A DNA stretch of 64,000 nt from Cycas panzhihuaensis (lineage: Eukaryota > Cycadophyta), in contig CM041465.1 in NCBI GenBank assembly GCA_023213395.1, forward strand, positions 64,549,741 to 64,613,740. The letters are read 5' to 3'. Both the position numbers and the translations under genes were made by a program. The notes under the pieces are model-generated. The model was not told the origin of the DNA, made no database searches, and was given only the letters and a program-made list of their open reading frames with translations. How positions within the stretch are numbered: position 1 is the first letter of the stretch; the number at the start of each line of letters is the position of its first letter. Below, piece by piece: positions 1 to 11,559 of this stretch.

Positions 1-900
1 CACTTAAGGGTATATGATTCCCTTTACCATGCCCCCAAGGTTGAGAAGTATAACCTGGGGGTATGTAAAGGGAAGGACCATTAGATTGGTTTTGAGTATA
101 CATGGGAGCAAATCCCATATGACTAGTAGTGGTAGTGTTAGTAGGACCTCTAGGCCTACTAAGAAATGCATGCATCACGTTAGGAAGCAGCATGTTGGCT
201 TGACTGGGAAAAGGTATGCTAACACCAAGTTGGGAAAAAGACATACCATGAGAGGGCCCCGAAGAGCTAGGACCATGATGAGGAATGGAAGGTGTGACAT
301 ACGTCCCTAAGGTAGGTGTAGGGATGGAGCAGGACGAATGTGTAGGTACAAAAAGATTACTTGTTGTGGGAGGTGTAGATGCAGATGAAGACGGTGGGAT
401 TGGAGCAGACGAGGAAGATGCTCCACCATGTAAGACATCTTTAAACCATCTAGGACATGATTGAAGACGAGTCACTCAAAAGTAATTGCTAAGGGCTTCA
501 ACCACGTCAGCTGGAAGGGTATCTACATGATCATAAGAAGTAGATGGGACCTCAAATGAAGTAGACCCCTCAAGGCGTTCCTCATAAGAATCACCAACTG
601 GATAGTAGATCTCAAGAGGAGATGGGCCTCTACCATATGAGTAGAAGGATGGGTGTCAAGTGGGTAATGTTAATCACCTGGATAGTAAATAGGATCATCA
701 CCCTCTTGGGTAGATCTTGGAATGGATGAGAGGAACTCATGTGCTCCCGAAGTAAAGGCGTGATAAGCCCAATCTGAAGGGTATCCTTCCATTGTCGAAT
801 CAGAATCCAACGATGAAAGAAGACAATATGCAGGGTCTTCTAATAATGGAGGAAAACCACGTAGGCGACGTAAGAAGCATCGCATACAAAGCTTGCCAAC
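1..900 (-). pseudogene. gag: gag N-terminal part of element D (broken)
   Basis: This is the N-terminal part of the Tat gag polyprotein, which would form the particle shell. An open stretch at 885-670 reads PPLLEDPAYCLLSSLDSD and then TMEGYPSDWAYHAF. The same peptides occur in C (about 63800-63650) and, with changes, in B (22511-22610). Beyond it the frame is broken; shifted frames carry the part matching C 63003-63584. CpG is scarce and TG/CA plentiful, as expected after long methylation and deamination. No gag domain end is visible because the window begins here. The start codon choice (near 885) is by homology only. Confidence 0.6.
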
Positions 901-1034
901 ATGTTAGAAGAAGGAAAAAGATACAAAGTATATGTTGGGGGCTGCCCAACAAAAGAGATGAAGTGGAGGAAACCACTAAAAGTTAATAATACCAATAGGA
1001 AGGGATAGGAGCTAGCTCCCTTACTAGAAAGTCC

Positions 1035-1050
1035 CTAGTATGGTCACCAG
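1035..1050 (-). other. Primer binding site of D
   Basis: Directly inside the LTR end the minus strand reads CTGGTGACCATACTAG, a slightly decayed version of the GGCGACCATACTGG found in A, B and C at the same place. The form resembles the tRNA-Arg-type primer sites reported for Tat/Ogre elements; the tRNA identity is inferred. Confidence 0.65.
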
Positions 1051-3827
1051 TGGATGCACATCTACAGGATAATCACTAAGTTCAGTAGGAGTGATGATGG
1101 TCGATGGTGATATCAAAGGTGCGGGTGAAAAACCTACAAGCAAAGAAAGTATCATGTGGGGCACCCCGTGTGCCAGAGCATGAGTTCAGGACCTGCAGAT
1201 GATACCCAACTACCTTGAAGTGGCCCTCAATCCAAGAAAGAGAGAGAGAATACAGAGAGGGTATCCTAGATAGACTCGAGAGGAAGGTCCCCCCACCCTT
1301 AGATGGCCGGAAGGGTAAAAGGAAAATCCTCAAAGGTTTCCCTATGATGGAGAGAAATGGACATGGGCAAGCTAGGCGAGAGCCTACGATGTAGCCAGGT
1401 TTCTCTTGGTTATTTGGCCAAGCAAATAGGACCAAGAGGGGGAGAGAGAGAGAGGAAGGGGGACAACTAAGCTAAATTTTCCTCTAACATTTCAAGGAGC
1501 AAACGAAAAAGGAAAAGGGGATAGGTGTCACACATGCAAGTAAGCAATCTCAAATAGAATGAACTAAAAGGGTATGTTAGGTTTTGTAGGAAAAGGAAGG
1601 GGAAGAGGGAGTTTCCTATAACGTCCTTTTCCTATAGGAGTTGAGTATATGACATGCAAGCATACAAGTGCAAACAAATGATACCATTTACCTTTTTACT
1701 TTTATATGACCTACTTAGCTAGAACATAGATTCCAAACGAAAGTAAGAAAGGGAAATGGGGGTTAAAGGAAAGATGTGTATACTTGAAAGATGCAGCAGT
1801 CGATAGGAGGCCTCACCCACACGCAACGCACATCTTTGCGCCAATTAGCGGATGTGTAACCAAACTTTGATGTGAACAATAGGGGCTACCTTACCTTCCC
1901 CTTTGGGAAAAGAAAGCAAAATGGAAGAAAACAAAAGCAAAGGGAAAAAATGACAGATCTTACCCAGATTTGGATGTTTTATACCTTTTCAAGGGCACTA
2001 CACCAACCTGCACATGCACTGGCTTATCCCTTCCAAGAAGGGGTTGCAAAAGACAAGCTATATATATATATGCAAATGTATGTGTTAAAATGTTAGGAAA
2101 ACAACTGCTGCAAAAAGCTCTAAAATCCTCTCTCAAGCAAGCATGTACATCAAGCAAAACGGAGTGAAGGGAAGCCTTAGGATGGCTAACCCTCCACTGG
2201 ATTCTCCATACAACTCTCTAGCACAACAAGATGAGGGTAAAAGACAACTAATGATAGCCAAGAAATATAAGGACAAAAGTGACAAAGTGTTGGGGAAATA
2301 TCCAAGGTGTGGAATTGCTATGGGCAGTAATCTGGTGTACAAACCCTTGCCAATGTTATCAAGGGATACCCAACAATACAAGGGATACTACGAGGGTCTA
2401 AATAAGAGGCATGCAAGCCTAGAACCAGTGTAGCAAGGGGCTATATATGCTAATAATCCAGCATAGGCCTAAGGCTCACCAACTCCTAATTAACCCAAGA
2501 GGAGCATGAAGCAAGAGAAGAAAATGTGAGAAGGGGATTTCCCTTGGAGAGTAGGATTGAGTGGGGGGCTTCCCTACCTTGCTTTCTTCACCCAACCTTG
2601 TGGTTCTTCTCCTACTACTCCCTTAAGGAAAACTAGCAGAGGGAAGGTGAAAACCAAGAAGTAACAAGCCCAACTCAATGAAAACAAGTTTTACTACAAT
2701 CAAACCTGAGGAAAGCAAGCAAACAAGTCAAGAAATGGGTTCAATATGGAGATAACATACCACAAATCTGAAGGAAAGGGTTTGGAGGACCTGTTGGGAT
2801 GATATAGGGTAGGTCTGCCCTTGCAACCAGTGGAGAAGAGGATCCCTGCAAGGGTTTGCAAGAGAAATCCCAAGAGATAGCTAAAAGAGACTCTTGCTGG
2901 GCGAGTTGGAGAAGAACAACACCAAAAACTTGCTTGATATACCTGGAGAGAAGCTTCCCACCATGAAAGAAGGTTATTACAGGCAGATCCTAGCTTGGGG
3001 TTGCAGGAAACACATGCATGCAAATGCACTTGTAGCAGGAAGAGAAGAGAAGTAGAAATTACAACAGGAAACAATTGTGTTCAAGAGGAAAAAATGATCT
3101 AAGAGTCCTTAAAATGATGAGGGTTTTGATACTTATACCCATCCCAACCCAAAACAAGCAAATAGGGTGCGAATAAGGCTGAGGTGGATGTGAAGCCACG
3201 TGGTGATTCCATAGGAAATGCGAGAATTACCATGGCAATTTTAAAAAATAACTAATAATAGTCACACTGTGGTAAACTTCATAGTACCACGGTAAACTTT
3301 GTGGTACCGCTAAGTTTATAGCGGTGCAAGACCAGAAAGCTAGAATGGCAAAAATCTAGGTTTCAGAAGCCTTAGGAGGTAATGTCACAGGCTTGGGAAG
3401 GGCTGGCCCTCCTGTCTAGGTGGCTGAGATAATCCAGAATACATGTGGACAAAGGCAAGCAGAGCATCAGTGGCCAAAGTTCCTAGAAACAAGGTGCTAG
3501 GAGCTCAAAGTCGAGGCATGAATAGGTCATACAAACCAAAAGAAGCTCGAGGCAGTGTGGAGACAGTGCAGAGGATCATACGGTGTCATGGGGATGCCTA
3601 CCTTGCAGAAAAGTAGGTCTCACTGGGTCATCATAGGCTCACAATATGACAAGCAACATGACCATGCAACAAATATAAAGTGGCCGTATAAATGAAGCAA
3701 GTAGTCATGTAATGAGGCATGACTTCTGTCAACCTTTCCAAAGAAATGGTATAAGTGAAAAGGAAGAAGTATACCTGAGCCTACCTAAGCTGGCTTGTCC
3801 GTATCCATTCCTGGTAGCCGAGAAACA
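1051..3827 (-). repeat. 5' LTR of element D (about 2.78 kb)
   Basis: On the minus strand the LTR starts at 3827 with TGTTTCTCGGCTACC and ends at 1051 with GTGCATCCA, next to the primer site. The same type of LTR makes up the solo LTR at 39506-42273; both ends and many internal blocks match (for example 1060-1200 with 39515-39660). The first 50 bases after the start also match the LTR starts of A (32983, 7390) and B (19764). The U3 part has a palindrome cluster at 3265-3324. There is no coding content. Confidence 0.85.
3265..3324. promoter_or_regulatory. Palindrome cluster in U3 of D
   Basis: 3294-3317 is a 24-base imperfect palindrome: AAACTT at the left, GTGGTACC in the core, AAGTTT at the right. 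It overlaps a perfect hairpin at 3307-3324 (CCGCTA, 6-base loop, TAGCGG). A weaker repeat of the motif precedes it (3274-3290). The same 24-base motif lies at the same distance (about 500-560 bases) from the LTR start in A and upstream of the antisense frame in A and C. A role as protein binding site is inferred. Confidence 0.6.
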
Positions 3828-5741
3828 CTGTCCTCCCTACCTTCCTGCTCTCTTCTAGTTTCTCCAAGGAGGCTATGAGGAAAGGTCCTAAAAGGTCAAG
3901 AGAAAGGAGCTAAGGTAGGTTCCACACCTAACAAGGCCTACTCCTCAAGGGAAACCCCCTTCTCCCCTTTTTCTCTTCCTCTTTTGTGCCTCCCTTGGGC
4001 TACTAGAGAGCTCTTGGAAGAAAGGCCATTGTTAGTATCAATGTACACAGCCCTTTATTATGCTAGTTCTAGCCCTGAGTGCCTTGCATGGGCAGACTTT
4101 CTAGCCCTTAGTCATACCATATGTCACTTTTGGGTGTTGGCTTAGTTAAAAGTTATAAACGTTGCACATTGTAGCCTTTGCAACACTGACAACTCTTGCA
4201 ACCTTTGTGCAACTTATCTCTCCTACTATTTGCTGTTACTAGATCATCTGTAACTATTGTTTATGTGCTTGGATAGCATGGAGGTGTGTGCATTGAAGGG
4301 TTAGCCATTCTGAGGCTAACCATCCTCATCCTTTTGCCTTGTCTTGCTTGCATTGAGGAGATTGGAGGTTGTTCCTTAGTTAAAAATTTACTTTGATTAA
4401 AGTGCTTTACTTGCATCATTTTATACACTTCACATCTATATATATACATATATATTTGGCATCCTAGCAGTCCCTTAGAAAAGGGGGAGTACTCTTTGAT
4501 TGCAAGTTTCACTACATTGCTTGCAAAGAAGAAAGAAACGCATCAATCTAGGTACATCTCCTTCATTCTTTTCCTTGGTCCTTTTCATCTTTAGCATAGT
4601 CTTTTCTTTTATTTTTCTTGCCTTTTCCTTTTAGTTCAGGGAAGGTAAGGAAGTCTGAACACCATTACTCTACGCTGCCCATGTGTTGGGAAAGAGAAAA
4701 GGGAAGCACATGTAGTGTAGGAGAAAGTCTCTATTTCAACTGCATAATCCTCTAGGTATATCGCCCTCTTCTCTTCTAGCTCTTTTCCTTTTTTGTTTTT
4801 AAGCTTATTTGCTTACATAATTGGAATATAAAAGGAAAAAGAGAAAAATAACTAGTCTGCATCTACTCTTTGCTTATGCATGCTACACTCATACTTCTAG
4901 GAAAGAGCATGAGATAGGAACCATACCCTTCCACTTTCCTTGTTTGATTACATGCATCCCCTTTAGGCCTTGCATCTTTTGCATGCATGTTTGCACTTGA
5001 TTGGTTTGCCTTCTTCACTCCTTTTTCTCCCATTTAAAATGAAAAGAGAGTGAGGTTTTATATTTGAGAGTAAACGAGGGTATATTTACTATTTTTTATA
5101 GTTCTTTTGTCTCTTGTTTGCAAACACAACTAGTAATATATCACTTCACCATCACACAAATAAGGTTGAACCTTTTACATATAGGATAGTAGAAGCTTCT
5201 TTTGTCATCACTCCTTATTCCCCAAACTCACTTTGGGTGGGTTAGACTAAGGAGGATTTTTCCTCCGGGACTTCCTCCTCTAACCCCATCACCCCTACAT
5301 TAGCTAAGTAATCTTGACATCTTCACCTTTGGATTGGTTCCGCATGTGAGGTGGTTGTCTAATGGCATTCTTATAAGCATGTACCTCCTGCATCACTCTT
5401 TCAGACACATCCCTATTCATATCCCTCCATTTTCTATGAGGATCCATTCCCTCATTTGGTCTTGCCCTTCCCTTCCGGCCATCCAAGGGTAGGAAGACCT
5501 ATGTCCTAAAGTTACTCAGGAAACTGAGGATATTCCTCACTCTTGCTACCCTCAAAACCAAACTTGAGTTAACCACAGGGAGTTACGTGTCATTCATGGG
5601 TCTTGGGCTTATGTTCCAATGCACAGATGCCCTATGTAGGCGATTTCTCTCACTTTATAGATTAACTCTATATTCCAGAGCCCTCCATTGACTAAACTAA
5701 TCCTAACCAAGTGTGGTTACCATCCCATAGATATGATTTCA
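3828..5741 (+). repeat. Partial plus-strand Tat LTR (element E), 3' two thirds
   Basis: Read on the plus strand this aligns with the minus-strand reading of A's 5' LTR. 3836-4040 matches 31740-31560, 4140-4320 matches 31470-31310, and 5460-5740 matches 19600-19275. The LTR end is ATATGATTTCA at 5741, corresponding to the GCAATTCCA end of A. About the first 850-900 bases are missing because D was inserted here. What follows 5741 is A's 3' LTR in the opposite orientation, so E inserted into A's LTR. Whether E is a solo LTR or the 3' LTR of a longer element cannot be seen in this window. Confidence 0.75.
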
Positions 5742-7390
5742 TCCTCCAAGATCACAAATCTCCACATTGCCCAAGCACAAGTACAATAAGCAAAAATGAT
5801 GAAAATAAAGGCTAGATGTAGGGGTGACAGGTTGCAACAAAGATGGGAATGTCATTAATGTTGCAAAAGTTGCAATGTGTAACTTTTGTAACCTCTGATT
5901 AGTCTAACGCCTAAAGAAAGACAAGCTTGGACTAGGGGCTACAATTCCTGCCTATATAAGGCCCACGTAGCTAGAAGTAAGCATAGTAATGGGTTGTGTA
6001 TGCTATTGTCAGCAGTGAACTCTTTGGCAACCCAAGGGAAGCACGAAGGAAAAAGAGGAAAGGGGAGAAGGGGGTTACCCTTGAGGAGAAGGCTTGCTAG
6101 GTTATGGAACCCACCTTGGCACCTTTCACTCACCCTTTTGAGACCTCTTCCTTGCTGCCTCCTTGGGGAAACTAAGGAAGAGCTGGAAGGAATAATGGAT
6201 AAACAGGAAAAAGTGGAGAGGATGCCTCCTATGTGCAATAGAAAAACTGAGAAATATGGGTATTCTAAGGTATTCAGACCACTTTTCAACAACTTAAAAG
6301 GAGCAAAGTGAAATAAAGGGGAAGGAATACTTGTTGTGCATAGGTTAGGAGCAGATCTACTAGAGAGAATAGGGAAGGAGGATAGCCCTGTAAGGTTTTA
6401 TAGGTAAAACCCTATGGAGTCTGTAGGATCTAGAGGCAAGTATGGTTGTTGTGTTTAGAGGTGAGCTTGGAGCGTATCTTTCCTTGAGGCAGCCTTGTTC
6501 CAGGCCTGCTGCTACATATCTAGAGCTGCAAAGGGCTGATCTCAGGCTAGAGAGCTAGTATACCAAGTGTTACAGGGTGTTTCTACAAAGAGATCTGAGG
6601 AATGAATAAGAGAGAGAAGTTTCTTAAGCATCCCAGATGAGGAAATAAGGGTATTTTTGGGTTTTAAACTTAACCTTAGCTCAACTAAGTGGTTAGGATT
6701 TGGTTGGGGCCAGGAATACACCTCTACCACATGGCAATTTCATAATAAATATGAAATTTTCCATAGTAGATTTAAAAAAATAATGTATGACAGTCACCCC
6801 ATGGTAAACTTCATGGTACCACGAAGTTTGCAATGGTACTATGGTCTTTAACACGGTTCGTCTAGAACATAGGCAAAACAAAAGAAAGAAGAGGTTAGGA
6901 ACCTAAAGGGAGGTACTTTAGGCCAAAGGGGGGTATGACACTCTATCTAGATAGTAGGAGACAATCATGGGACCAAAGAGACATGTTCTGGGTGAAGTAC
7001 CAAAGGCAAGAAGTTCCCCAAAAGGTTAGTAAATAAGTGAGGACATGCCAACTGTATCTAGGCGAGGTGCTAAAGGTTGAGGCATGTCAATAGAATGGTG
7101 AGTAGATCATGGGGGTTGGTCTATGCTTGGGATGATGTGGAGACATGTAGGAGGGTTGTGGAGTGCCCTAGGATGCATATCCTTAGCTCGTTATAGGCTA
7201 AAATGATATCATGCAGTATGATCAAGCAACAGATGCATAATGGTCATGCAAATGAACCAGTCAATCATGTAATAAAAATAAAGAGGTGCTTCAATTTATC
7301 TTCCTTGAATTGACTAGGGCAAAGGATAGAAGCATACCTATACTTACCTGAGTCGAGTCATCCATACCCATTCCTAGAAGCTGGGAAACA
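5742..7390 (-). repeat. 3' LTR of element A, first 1.65 kb
   Basis: Starts on the minus strand at 7390 with TGTTTCCCAGC and runs left to 5742, where the plus-strand LTR of E takes over. It aligns with 32983-31340 in A's 5' LTR; for instance 5752-5880 and 31341-31470 are nearly the same. The remaining ~1.1 kb lies left of E and D, outside the window. The open frames inside (5939-6311, both strands) are chance. Confidence 0.8.
6806..6829. promoter_or_regulatory. 24-base palindrome in U3 of A (3' LTR)
   Basis: AAACTTC and GAAGTTT flank a ten-base core containing TGGTACCA; only one base pair is mismatched. The 5' LTR copy is at 32397-32420 and is more decayed. It lies about 560 bases from the LTR start, upstream of where the promoter should be. 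It matches motifs in D (3294-3317) and upstream of the antisense frames (9460-9483, 54036-54059). Confidence 0.65.
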
Positions 7391-7400
7391 CTGCCCCCTT
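7391..7400 (-). other. Polypurine tract of A
   Basis: The minus strand reads AAGGGGGCAG directly before the TGTTTCCC start of the 3' LTR. A purine run here is the usual plus-strand primer of LTR retrotransposons. Confidence 0.7.
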
Positions 7401-7449
7401 GGCAGTAGAGCCTCATTGCTCAAAAGCGCAACATGATGGTGAATGCTAG

Positions 7450-7451
7450 CA

Positions 7452-7523
<72 letters not shown>

Positions 7524-7572
7524 ATGTATGTATGTATGTATGTATGTATATATATATATATATATATATAAA
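7450..7572. repeat. Compound microsatellite (TA)n(TG)n(TATG)n(TA)n
   Basis: A run of TA dinucleotides, then about 18 TG units, about 10 TATG units and again TA units. It sits between the 3' LTR and second RNase H of element A. The repeat-coded ORFs across it (His/Tyr/Ile-rich) are not genes. Confidence 0.97.
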
Positions 7573-7974
7573 TAAACATAATAATGGTGTGAGCCAAAGG
7601 TGATGGCGAGTGTCATGGCAGAACACGTGGGGGTAGAGATGAGTGAGAGGGGACATAGGGGCTACCTATGTATCGCCCTATAGTCGATTGATAATGATAA
7701 CAGACGAGAGGGGTGCCCCCATCATAAGAGTATAAGAAAAAGGATGGTGATGACCACAAACACAATCAAACAAACATAATGCATGAGATGTTATGTGTAT
7801 GAGTAAGTCAAAACCATGGGGATTATGTACAAGAGTAGTGCTAAGGGTAGAGTAAAGAAACAAACCTGGTGGTCTCCATAGTTTAATATCATTAACGACC
7901 AACTTTTAGAGGTGCGAATGAATCGCAACATAAAGGAAGGGATGACCCAAGACTTGGGTGCCTAGGTGACGAGA

Positions 7975-8405
7975 CAAGTCTCTTAAGGAGGGTCATCGAG
8001 GAGAGGGAGCCGACACTCAAGGATGAGACGAATGAGATTGTCTGCCTCAGCATTGCAATCCCGAGGAATATGACATATATTGATAGAGGAGAAACATACC
8101 AAAAGAGACCTAGCAGTTGAGGCAAGGGCCCTTAGGCATGGGAAATGCACCTAGTAAACCTAGGTGAGATTGGACACCACAACTTGAGATTCACAAAAGA
8201 GAATGATGGGTCGATGATTAAAGCAAAGCGCATTGGTAAGATCCTTAATAATAGCTATGTATTCAACTTTATTATTGGTGGCCTCAGGGAGGAAGACCCC
8301 GGAATGCATATAGTCATACTTAGAGGAGTCACAGAGGATCCACGCAATAATAGAGGGGCCTGAATTGCCACAACTTCCACCATCGGTGAAGATGAGTAAT
8401 GTCAT
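7975..8405 (-). pseudogene. Second (archaeal-type) RNase H of element A, broken
   Basis: RNase H would remove the RNA strand during reverse transcription. The open part (8405-8160) has FTDGGSCGNSGP with the first catalytic Asp, then NNKVEYIAIIKDL with the Glu, then CESQVVVSN. The third acidic residue is Glu here, where C and B have Asp (CDSQVVV, RDSQVVV). After a frame break, PRDCNAEADNLIRLILE (about 8060-8010) supplies the final Asp. Known: Tat elements carry an extra RNase H besides the one fused to RT. Here it lies after integrase, in A, B and C alike. Inactive by frameshift; the Asp-to-Glu change may also have hurt activity. Confidence 0.85.
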
Positions 8406-9390
8406 AATAGAAAATAGAGATCTTGATAAGGCAAATGAGAAAAAAGAGTGTCAGTAGGGCTGGTGAGCGAAAGAAAGATTCAATGAGGTGAGACAGTTGT
8501 GAGGGACTCAAGTGGCTATTGATAAATGCTGTAAGGGTAGGAGGACCTAAGGATAAGGCTACCTAACTATGAGGAATAATGGTGAAAAGGCCCCTCTAAG
8601 GGTCCCAAAGGTCACTGGAGGAAGTGAGGTATGATCCCAGATAGAGGAGGTGCTTCTTTTGGGGACCCCAAAGCCATGAACAGGCAGAAAAGCTAGGTTT
8701 AGGATGAAAAAATGAGCCAAATAAGTATAAACACGGGTATATTTAGGGGCAATACAAAAATTAAGATAGAAGGTGCCTCACAAGACTGAAGGGGTGCCAT
8801 AAATGCACCCGAAGGGCAAGAAGAAAAGAGGGCCACAGAGGTGAAATGGAAGATGGACCTAGAAGGTAAAGATGACAAGGGGAGAGAGATAGTCCCAAGG
8901 ACTATCGTGGTAGGAGAAAAGGAGGAGGTGCCCATCGGGCCCCCCACCTATATAAGGAAAACTCAATGAAAATGAGATTTATTTTAAGGGGATCACGATC
9001 GATTTGGAGCCTTTTTCCTTACACAGTGGAGCACCGCCCAACTTTGGAGGCATGTAGAGGGAGATCAGGCTGTTGGATCAAGGTGAGGAGATAGCCATTA
9101 GGACCTGGGAGATGAGATGGCAGTGGCTAGGCTAGATCCACTGAGTGGATCGCCCCTTACCCTTTCCATTTCATCAATTGAAGTTGATGTGCATTTTAGG
9201 TTTTTGTTAGGTAATTTTAGCCCCTTAAGGGTATATTAAGATCCCTCAAAGCCTGATTGGGCCTAGAGAGAGGGAGGACTAGGGTATTAGGTAGCCCTGG
9301 TCTCAATGAGACTGAGTGTGGCTCACCTAGGAATTTTTTTTGGGTTTCATGGGCATAATCCTCCTTTTGTAAGGGGGTGCGACTAGCCCC
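8406..9390. other. Region between second RNase H and antisense frame (A)
   Basis: No recognised gene. It is collinear with 53000-53970 in C. A minus-strand stretch (8947-8699) encodes a hydrophobic peptide containing FVLPLNIPVFILIWLIF; C has a comparable hydrophobic stretch at 53572-53279, with GGxPMxT at its start in both. This could be a remnant of a small membrane-associated frame or simply T-rich leader read in translation. Confidence 0.4.
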
Positions 9391-9394
9391 ATGG

Positions 9395-9483
9395 CAAAGA
9401 TCATGGTGCCGTGAAATTTGTTGCGAGGCTACTAAGATTAACTTAGCAGGTCCCATGCTAAACTCAGTGGTACCACAGAGTTT
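9395..9483. promoter_or_regulatory. Palindrome pair upstream of the antisense frame of A
   Basis: 9460-9483 is a 24-base palindrome, AAACTC / GTGGTACCAC core / GAGTTT with one mismatched pair. At 9395-9420 lies a decayed form of a second palindrome, CAAAGATCATGGTGCC then GTGAAATTTG, which is perfect in C (53976-54003). The pair lies 130-220 bases upstream of the likely ATG of the plus-strand frame at 9612. It resembles the U3 palindromes of A and D, so it may be part of an antisense promoter (inference). Confidence 0.6.
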
Positions 9484-9611
9484 AGAATGGGCCAGAGTAC
9501 TACAAACTGAAAAAAGGAGGGAATTGGCCCAAAGGAGTCCCAAACTTAGTCGGGAGGGGGTGAGAGGTAATCCTGACTAATCTTTTAGGTTCTTGGCAGG
9601 TGATTACCATG

Positions 9612-11550
9612 GTGGACAACCACAAAAACATTAGAGTAGTGATGATGAGTTTCATGGAGATGCTAACTCGGGGAGATAGGCAGATACTAGGGAGATGTGA
9701 TTTACTAAAGATCATCAAGATGTTACAGTACACTTCAGACCAACATCTTTAGGTCAACATTGTCGCTCATTGGGATAGTTAGTGGCATGTATTCCACCTC
9801 CCCCAAGTTGGGGATGTCACTATCACACTGGGAGACATACGGAGGATCCTAGGAGTATCGGCAGGAGGAGCACTAGTATTGCTAGGGGCATTTCCTAGAA
9901 ATGATGCCACACATAGGGAGGCAACCACGTTCTTCATGAGCCGGGAAAGATAGGAGAGGTAAGGGATACATATGTAGAGTATGGTTGTGTCATGCATTTC
10001 TCATGTGAGGAAATTGATCACACTGGGCATTCTATTCTAGATCTCTTGAAAATAGAACTATAGAGACATCCACAGTGGTTGGATGGATATAGTGAGGAGA
10101 TCTGAGGCCGGGGAGAGGATGGATTGGTCTACCTTGATAGTGGCAAACCTGATCACCCAATTGGACACCATCAGAGTAATAAGGAGAGGAGGTTTCTCTT
10201 ACAATACACTACTACAGTGCTAGTTTTTTTATCACCTTGGAGTTATGGCACTAGTAAGAGGGACACACCCTATCTCAGTGTGGGCTCCCATGGTCCACAG
10301 GTGGCAAACTTGATTCAAGGGGATGGAGGATCAAGCGCATGTCTGATGCTCAGTGGAGGCGACATCACTGGACCTCCTCACCATGGCAGATTATATGACA
10401 AACCCATATAGAAGGGTGAGGTGGGACATCAATGACAAGGCAGGAGGTGGTCCTAGAGGAGATGATGATGATGGTGATGGTGGAGGTGATGTGGCAGGCC
10501 CATCAAGAATAGAAGGTGGTAAGACAGGTCTATCAGGGATTATAGGAGGTGAGGCAGGGCCTTTAGGAGCTGCAGGAGGAGAGGCGGGTCCTTCAAGAGC
10601 TGCAGGGAGAGGCAGGCCATACTACACATTAGTCAGGAGGTTGAGAATAGTTGAGAGAGCCTGAGCGGTGGTAGCAACAATAACTGAGGAGGGTGGAGGT
10701 GTCCTGGTAGGGCAAGAGATAAGCAAGGTAGTACCAGAGGAGGAGGAGGTACCAATAGTTATGGGCAAACCTGAGGAAGAGATGGTCATATGAGTCAAGG
10801 AGCCAGTACTCCTAGGAGGTGAGACACTGCCTTTCTTGTCATCTTTCGACCACCAAGTATCTAAATGCTTTGTTTGGATTTGGTTTATTTGGTATACATA
10901 TATAAATGCATATACTGATATATGGCATGTTTAACTTTGCAGGAGTAGTAGAGATGGAGAGGTTGATTGAGGTAGTAGTTTAGGAGATGTTTTCCCAGGC
11001 CTACATGGAAGGCAAACCTCTCATATAGGCAGGAGAGGAGCCACGATCGGTAGGGGCTTACATAATAGCATTTGTCCCACTGGTCAGGGCTAGAGACGTG
11101 TGGGTAGTTGAGTCCCAAGAACATCAGGTGAGAGTGGGACAGCTACAGGGAGAGATGGATGGGACCTGCACAGAGAGGGATGCCCTACGAGGTTAGGACC
11201 AGGTGTTGGAGGCTTAGGAAGGAGAAGGTGGGGATGTAGAGAGTCACATTAGAGTGGCCATACTAGAGGAGAGGCTCTGATGGATGGAGGAGATGCTCCA
11301 AAGAGTAGAGGGCAAGAGGGATCGTATCCAGGTATAATACAATCAGCTGATAGATCATATGGCATCGAGGTTATCATAGATCCAGACTCATACCTACATG
11401 ATGGCAGTGACCTCAAGGAGGTCTCAGGATGAGGGGAGTGAGGCAGGGAGCTCCCAGTGCTACAGGAGGAGCTTAGGAGATATGTGGACCCCTAGGGAGG
11501 GATCACATTGACTAGGAGAGACACACCATAAGCAGAGAAGCATTAGAGAG
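9612..11550 (+). pseudogene. Antisense PMD-like reading frame of element A (broken)
   Basis: This plus-strand frame runs opposite to the element. Homology to C (54190-56410) defines it. The N-terminal part has MEMLTRGDRQILGRCDLLKI, then AHWDS, WHVFHLPQVGDVTITLGDIR and RILGVSAGGALVLLGAFP. This is the pattern of the plant mobile domain (PMD, aminotransferase-like family) known from plant transposons and the MAIN/MAIL proteins: a Leu-rich helix, a WD segment, then FHLPxGExTVTLxDVxxILGxPxxG. Next come a Gly/Asp-rich linker (10430-10620) and a charged helical tail (11110-11400, EERL, MEEMLQRVEGKRDRIQ). Stops and shifts break it. Its function is unknown. Antisense extra frames before the 3' LTR are known in some Tat elements such as Grande. 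Confidence 0.65.
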
Positions 11551-11559
11551 CAAGGTGCA

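Larger units (their letters stand above)
1..3827 (-). mobile_element. Tat-type Ty3/gypsy element D, 5' portion (5' LTR, PBS, start of gag)
   Basis: The element reads leftward and is cut by the window edge. Order on the minus strand: 5' LTR (3827 to 1051), primer site (1050 to 1035), leader, then gag to position 1. The first kilobase is very similar to 62930-63990 in element C, so C and D belong to one family. D sits inside a plus-strand LTR of a related element (E, 3828-5741), since E sequence begins where D's LTR ends. The five bases next to the LTR (3828-3832, CTGTC) would be its target duplication, but the partner copy is outside the window. Assignment to Tat rests on gag and PBS similarity to the fuller copies A and C. 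Confidence 0.85.

Noticed and set aside
3828-5741. Host promoter/gene region
   Set aside because: Aligns in reverse orientation with A's 5' LTR over its length; it is LTR sequence.
5939-6311. Overlapping 105-117 codon ORFs on both strands
   Set aside because: Lie in A's 3' LTR; the matching 5' LTR segment (31560-31920) has stops in these frames.
7450-7572. Possible CRISPR or structured tandem array
   Set aside because: Simple sequence repeat with no spacers; plant nuclear context.
7358-7656. His/Tyr/Ile-rich ORFs across the microsatellite
   Set aside because: Pure translation of TG/TATG/TA repeats.
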